Below, one piece after another: positions 60,112 to 64,000 of a DNA stretch of 64,000 bases (positions within the stretch are counted from its first letter, which is position 1; each line of letters opens with the position of its first letter). The notes below the pieces were generated by a model. That model saw nothing but the letters and a program-made list of their open reading frames with translations, was not told the origin of the DNA and did no database searches. The DNA comes from Kitasatospora terrestris (GTDB lineage: Bacteria > Actinomycetota > Actinomycetes > Streptomycetales > Streptomycetaceae). The position numbers and the translations under genes were made by a program. The DNA is taken from assembly GCF_039542905.1 (NCBI RefSeq), contig NZ_BAABIS010000001.1, forward strand, positions 6,820,001-6,884,000, given 5' to 3'.

Positions 60112-60816
60112 TCACTGGGTGGCGGGGCCGACCAGGGCGGTCAGCAGGCGCTGGAGGGAGCGGTCGAAGACCTGGTCGAGGTCGGCGGGCGCGGCCTGCT
60201 CGGCCAGTGCCGCGGTGAGGTGGGGGTAGGCGCCGGTGGCGGTCACCTGGGTGAGGTAGCGCACCAGGTCGGCCAGCCACTTGGCGCCGGAGTCGGCCGA
60301 CTTGTGCTGCCACTCGCTGAACTGGCAGACGTAGCCGTTCAGTTGTGACAGCGCCTCCATCTTCGCGGCGCCGCCGAGCGTGGTGCCGGCGAGCGCGCCG
60401 AGGAAGTACTCGGTGTAGCGCAGGCCGTTGGGCCCGAGCCCGGGGCGTTCGGCGACGACCGTCGCGGCCCACCGGTGGCGGGCCAGGATGGCGCGCAACT
60501 GCTTTGCCAGCATCGTGAGTTCGGCCCGCCAGTCGGTGCCGGGGCGGTCCGGCAGCTCGTACTCGCCGGCCAGCTGGTCGACCATCAGGTCGAAGAGGTG
60601 CTCCTTCTTGGGCACGTAGTTGTAGAGCGACATGGTGCCCGCGCCGAGCGCGGCGGCGACCCGCCGCATCGAGACCGCGTCCAGCCCCTCGGCGTCGGCG
60701 ATGGCCACCGCGGCGGCCGCGATCGAGGCGCGGCTGTGGGCCGGCCGGGGGCCCCGCCCGGAGTGTTCGGGGCGCAGCCAGATCAGCTCGGGAACGTCCG
60801 GCGGTGTGGACGGCAT
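60112..60816 (-). CDS. TetR-family transcriptional regulator
   Basis: The 234-residue protein has an N-terminal HTH (ASIAAAAVAIADAEGLDAVSMRRVAAALGAGTMSLYNYVPKKEHLFDLMVDQLAG) and a long helical C-terminal ligand-binding domain of TetR_C_1 type. It is divergent from a DrrA-like ABC exporter gene and is probably its local repressor, with two similar dyad elements in the shared 113-nt region. ATG at 60816; the ligand is unknown. Confidence 0.88.
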   Translation of the reverse strand: MPSTPPDVPELIWLRPEHSGRGPRPAHSRASIAAAAVAIADAEGLDAVSMRRVAAALGAGTMSLYNYVPKKEHLFDLMVDQLAGEYELPDRPGTDWRAELTMLAKQLRAILARHRWAATVVAERPGLGPNGLRYTEYFLGALAGTTLGGAAKMEALSQLNGYVCQFSEWQHKSADSGAKWLADLVRYLTQVTATGAYPHLTAALAEQAAPADLDQVFDRSLQRLLTALVGPATQ

Positions 60817-60859
60817 GCGTGGATCACCTCGCCGCTCATCCTAGAGCTCCCCTTTTCTC

Positions 60860-60916
60860 CGTACGGCGTACCTAGTAAGGTGGCGCGCAGAGTGCTTCTA
60901 CGTACGCTGTACCCAG
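60860..60916. promoter_or_regulatory. Two 16-bp dyad elements, candidate TetR operators
   Basis: CGTACGGCGTACCTAG (60860-60875) and CGTACGCTGTACCCAG (60901-60916) are 13/16 identical. The first contains the perfect dyad GTACG-G-CGTAC, the second the same with one mismatch. They are 41 bp apart (nearly four helical turns), flank a TAAGGT candidate -10 at 60876, and lie just before the ABC exporter start. Assignment to the adjacent TetR protein is inference. Confidence 0.6.
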
Positions 60917-60929
60917 AGAAGGGCCTGCC

Positions 60930-61921
<992 letters not shown>

Positions 61922-61925
<4 letters not shown>

Positions 61926-62713
61926 CCGTGCTCGCCACCGTCCCCGTGGACACCGCCGCCGCCGCCCGGCGCATCCTGCTCACCTACCGGCGCTCGCCCG
62001 GGCTGATGGCCGCCTCGCTGGCCGTGCCCGTCGCCATGGTCGGCGTCTTCGGGTACGTCTTCGGCAGCGCCGTCCGGGTGCCCGGCGGCGGCAACTACCG
62101 GGAGTACCTGATGCCCGGTCTGTTCGCCCTGGTCGCCGTCAACGGCCTGATGCCCACCATGGTCGGGGCCGCCCGCGACGCCGGGCGCGGCGTCACCGAC
62201 CGGCTGCGCTCGATGTCCGTCTCCCGGTTCGGCCTGCTGCTCGGCCAGGCGCTCGCGGACCTGCTGGTCGCCGCCGTGGTGCTGGTGCCCACCGCCGCCG
62301 TCGGGCTGGCGGCCGGCTGGCGGGTGCGCGACGGCCTCGGGCCGGCGCTCGGCGCCTTCGCGCTGCTGCTGCTCTTCCGGTTCACCGTCACCTGGGTCGG
62401 CACCACGCTGGGGCTCGCCGTCGGCAAGGAGGAGACGGCCGGGCAACTCGCGGTCCTGGTCTTCCCGTTCGCCATGGTCGCGAACGTCTTCGTCCCCACC
62501 GGCGGGATGCCCGGCTGGCTCGCCGCCGTCGCCGACTGGAACCCGATCAGCGCCGTGGCCGCCGCCTGCCGCACGCTCTTCGGCAACCCCGTCGAACTCG
62601 GCGGCGCCTGGCCGATGCAGCACCCGGTCGCCGCCACCCTCGGCTGGTGCGCCCTGCTGCTCGCGGTGTTCGTCCCGCTCGCCGTCCGCCGGTTCGCGTC
62701 GGCGGGCCGCTGA
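61922..62713 (+). CDS. DrrB-like ABC transporter permease
   Basis: The 263-residue membrane protein has about six helices with the ABC-2 transporter pattern, including GNYREYLMPGLFALVAVNGLMPTMVG and the MSVSRFGLLLGQALADLLVA block common to DrrB-type permeases. ATG at 61922 overlaps the ATPase stop in an ATGA, so the pair is coupled. The substrate is probably an amphipathic compound. Confidence 0.87.
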
Positions 62714-62761
62714 TCCTTTTTGTGCTGGACAATTCGGCTGGTGCGGCGGAGGGTTGGGGAC

Positions 62762-63733
62762 ATGGAGTACACCCACCTCGGCCGCACCGGCCTGACCGTG
62801 TCCCGTCTCTGCCTCGGCACCATGAACTTCGGCCCGCACACCGAGCCGCACGACGCCCACCGGATCATGGATGCCGCGCTCGACCACGGCATCAACTTCT
62901 TCGACACCGCCGACGTCTACGGCTGGGGCGAGAACAAGGGCCTCACCGAGACCATCATCGGCGACTGGTTCAACCGCGGCGGCGGGCGGCGGGAGAAGAC
63001 CGTGATCGCCACCAAGGTCTACGGCGAGATGGGGGAGTGGCCCAACGAGGGCAAGCTCTCCGCGCTGCACATCCGACGGGCCGTCGACGCGAGCCTGCGC
63101 CGGCTGCAGACCGACCACATCGACCTCTACCAGATGCACCACGTCGACCGGGACACCCCGTGGGACGAGATCTGGCAGGCGATGGAGGTGCTGGTCGCCC
63201 AGGGCAAGATCCTCTACGTCGGCTCCAGCAACTTCGCCGGCTGGCACCTCGCGCAGGCCCAGGAGACCGCCCGCGCCCGGAACTTCCTCGGCCTGACCAG
63301 CGAGCAGTCGTTCTACAACCTGCTGGTCCGCGACATCGAGGCCGAGGTCGTCCCGGCCGCGCAGCACTACGGGCTCGGCCTGATCCCGTGGTCGCCGCTG
63401 GCGGGCGGGCTGCTCGGCGGCGTCATCCGCAAGGAGCGCGAGGGCGTCCGGCGGGTCAACGGCTACGCCGCGGACCGGCTGGAGAAGCACCGCGACCAGC
63501 TCGCCGCGTACGAGGACCTGGCCGCCGAACTCGGCCGGGAGCCGGGCGACGTGGCCCTCGCCTGGCTGCTGACCCGGCCGGCCGTCACCGCACCGATCGT
63601 CGGCCCGCGGACGATGGACCAGCTGGACGCGGCGGTGCGGGCGCTGGACGTCGAACTGGACGCGAAGACGCTGGAGCGGCTCGACGAGATCTTCCCGGGG
63701 CGGAAGACGGCGCCCGAGGACTACGCCTGGTAG
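62762..63733 (+). CDS. Aldo/keto reductase
   Basis: The 323-residue protein has the AKR barrel with MEYTHLGRTGLTVSRLCLGTMNFG, the catalytic Asp and Tyr in NFFDTADVYGWGENKGL, Lys in IATKVYGEMG and His in LYQMHHVDRDTPWD. It probably reduces carbonyl substrates with NADPH; the substrate is not known. ATG at 62762 is preferred with GGGTTGGGGAC upstream; an in-frame ATG at 62720 would overlap the permease end less convincingly. It is not clearly linked to the DrrAB pair. Confidence 0.88.
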   Translation: MEYTHLGRTGLTVSRLCLGTMNFGPHTEPHDAHRIMDAALDHGINFFDTADVYGWGENKGLTETIIGDWFNRGGGRREKTVIATKVYGEMGEWPNEGKLSALHIRRAVDASLRRLQTDHIDLYQMHHVDRDTPWDEIWQAMEVLVAQGKILYVGSSNFAGWHLAQAQETARARNFLGLTSEQSFYNLLVRDIEAEVVPAAQHYGLGLIPWSPLAGGLLGGVIRKEREGVRRVNGYAADRLEKHRDQLAAYEDLAAELGREPGDVALAWLLTRPAVTAPIVGPRTMDQLDAAVRALDVELDAKTLERLDEIFPGRKTAPEDYAW

Positions 63734-63779
63734 AAATGATCATCAGATCGACCGGCTGAGAACGACGCGGGGGGACCGG

Positions 63780-64000
63780 ATGAAGAGGCGGAATCTGCTG
63801 CTGTTCCTGGGCGGGGCGGCGACGGCGGTCGCGGTGGCGACAGTGCCGTCCTGGGGTGAGGACGCCCCGCCGTCCGGGGCGAAGGGGCCGAAGCCGCGCA
63901 CCGCGACCGCGGAGCTCGACAGGCTCCTCCCTTCGCTCGCCCCGCTGCGCGAGGCGCAGTGGCTGATCGACTCCGACCTCGACGGCTCCCGGTCGATCCC
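63780..64000 (+). CDS. Start of an exported protein (partial)
   Basis: An open frame from ATG 63780 runs off the window end, so at least 73 residues are present. It begins MKRRNLLLFLGGAATAVAVA then TVPSWGEDAPPSGAKGPKPRT, a typical Sec-type signal peptide with a basic start and hydrophobic core, followed by a proline-rich mature start. GGGGGGACC lies just upstream. I cannot name the protein, since the rest of it lies outside the window. Confidence 0.65.
   Translation, partial: MKRRNLLLFLGGAATAVAVATVPSWGEDAPPSGAKGPKPRTATAELDRLLPSLAPLREAQWLIDSDLDGSRSI

Overview
The window is very GC-rich chromosomal DNA with GTG/TTG starts and ATGA/GTGA overlaps. The gene order alaS-ruvX-mltG-aroE-aroCKBQ ... 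efp-nusB-bldD-pyrRBC-carAB-pyrDF-mihF-gmk-rpoZ-coaBC-metK-priA-def-fmt-rsmB is that of the conserved core of a Streptomycetaceae genome (Streptomyces or Kitasatospora). BldD, with intact c-di-GMP-binding residues, and the actinobacterial integration host factor MihF support this. No rRNA, tRNA, CRISPR array, integrase or insertion sequence was found.

Layout. 1-4.6 kb: the 3' end of alaS, ruvX, two tandem mltG paralogues (the second with a long Gln-rich cytoplasmic tail) and an ABC ATPase. 4.8-9.1 kb: shikimate genes aroE, then aroC-aroK-aroB-aroQ with 4-nt overlaps. 9.1-28.8 kb: an accessory-rich interval holding a P-loop kinase, LysE exporter, metallophosphoesterase, CGNR regulator, Nei-type glycosylase, ECF sigma factor with an SRPBCC partner, a secreted PNGase A-like protein, several unknowns, a lactonase-like hydrolase, a frameshifted SnoaL-like gene, a PI-PLC-like secreted protein, a cobalamin riboswitch with a Ni/Co transporter, and several regulator/exporter pairs that are divergently transcribed with visible operator-like repeats. 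28.9-31 kb: PepQ-like protein, efp, nusB. 33-43.7 kb: bldD divergent from the complete de novo UMP pathway (pyrR-pyrB-pyrC-membrane protein-carA-carB, then pyrD and pyrF), with a PyrR-binding hairpin over the pyrR ribosome binding site. 43.9-48 kb: mihF, gmk, rpoZ, coaBC, metK. 48-55.8 kb: priA, an AraC regulator, a secreted intradiol dioxygenase fused to a carbohydrate-binding module, and def-fmt-rsmB. 55.8-64 kb: a NarL-type two-component system with an MMPL transporter, a TetR regulator with a DrrAB-like ABC exporter, an aldo/keto reductase, and the start of a secreted protein cut by the window edge.

How the genes work together. The core blocks supply chorismate, UMP, CoA and S-adenosylmethionine, and initiator tRNA formylation with peptide deformylation. 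The accessory block is mostly one-component regulators paired with exporters. The least explained items are the 416-residue alpha-helical protein at 17.5-18.8 kb, the HxlR-peroxiredoxin fusion next to an MFS exporter, the paired MltG proteins, and the PepQ-like protein that has lost three of five metal ligands. Nothing in the window can be claimed with confidence as a wholly new system; those four, together with the operator-like repeats, are the best leads.
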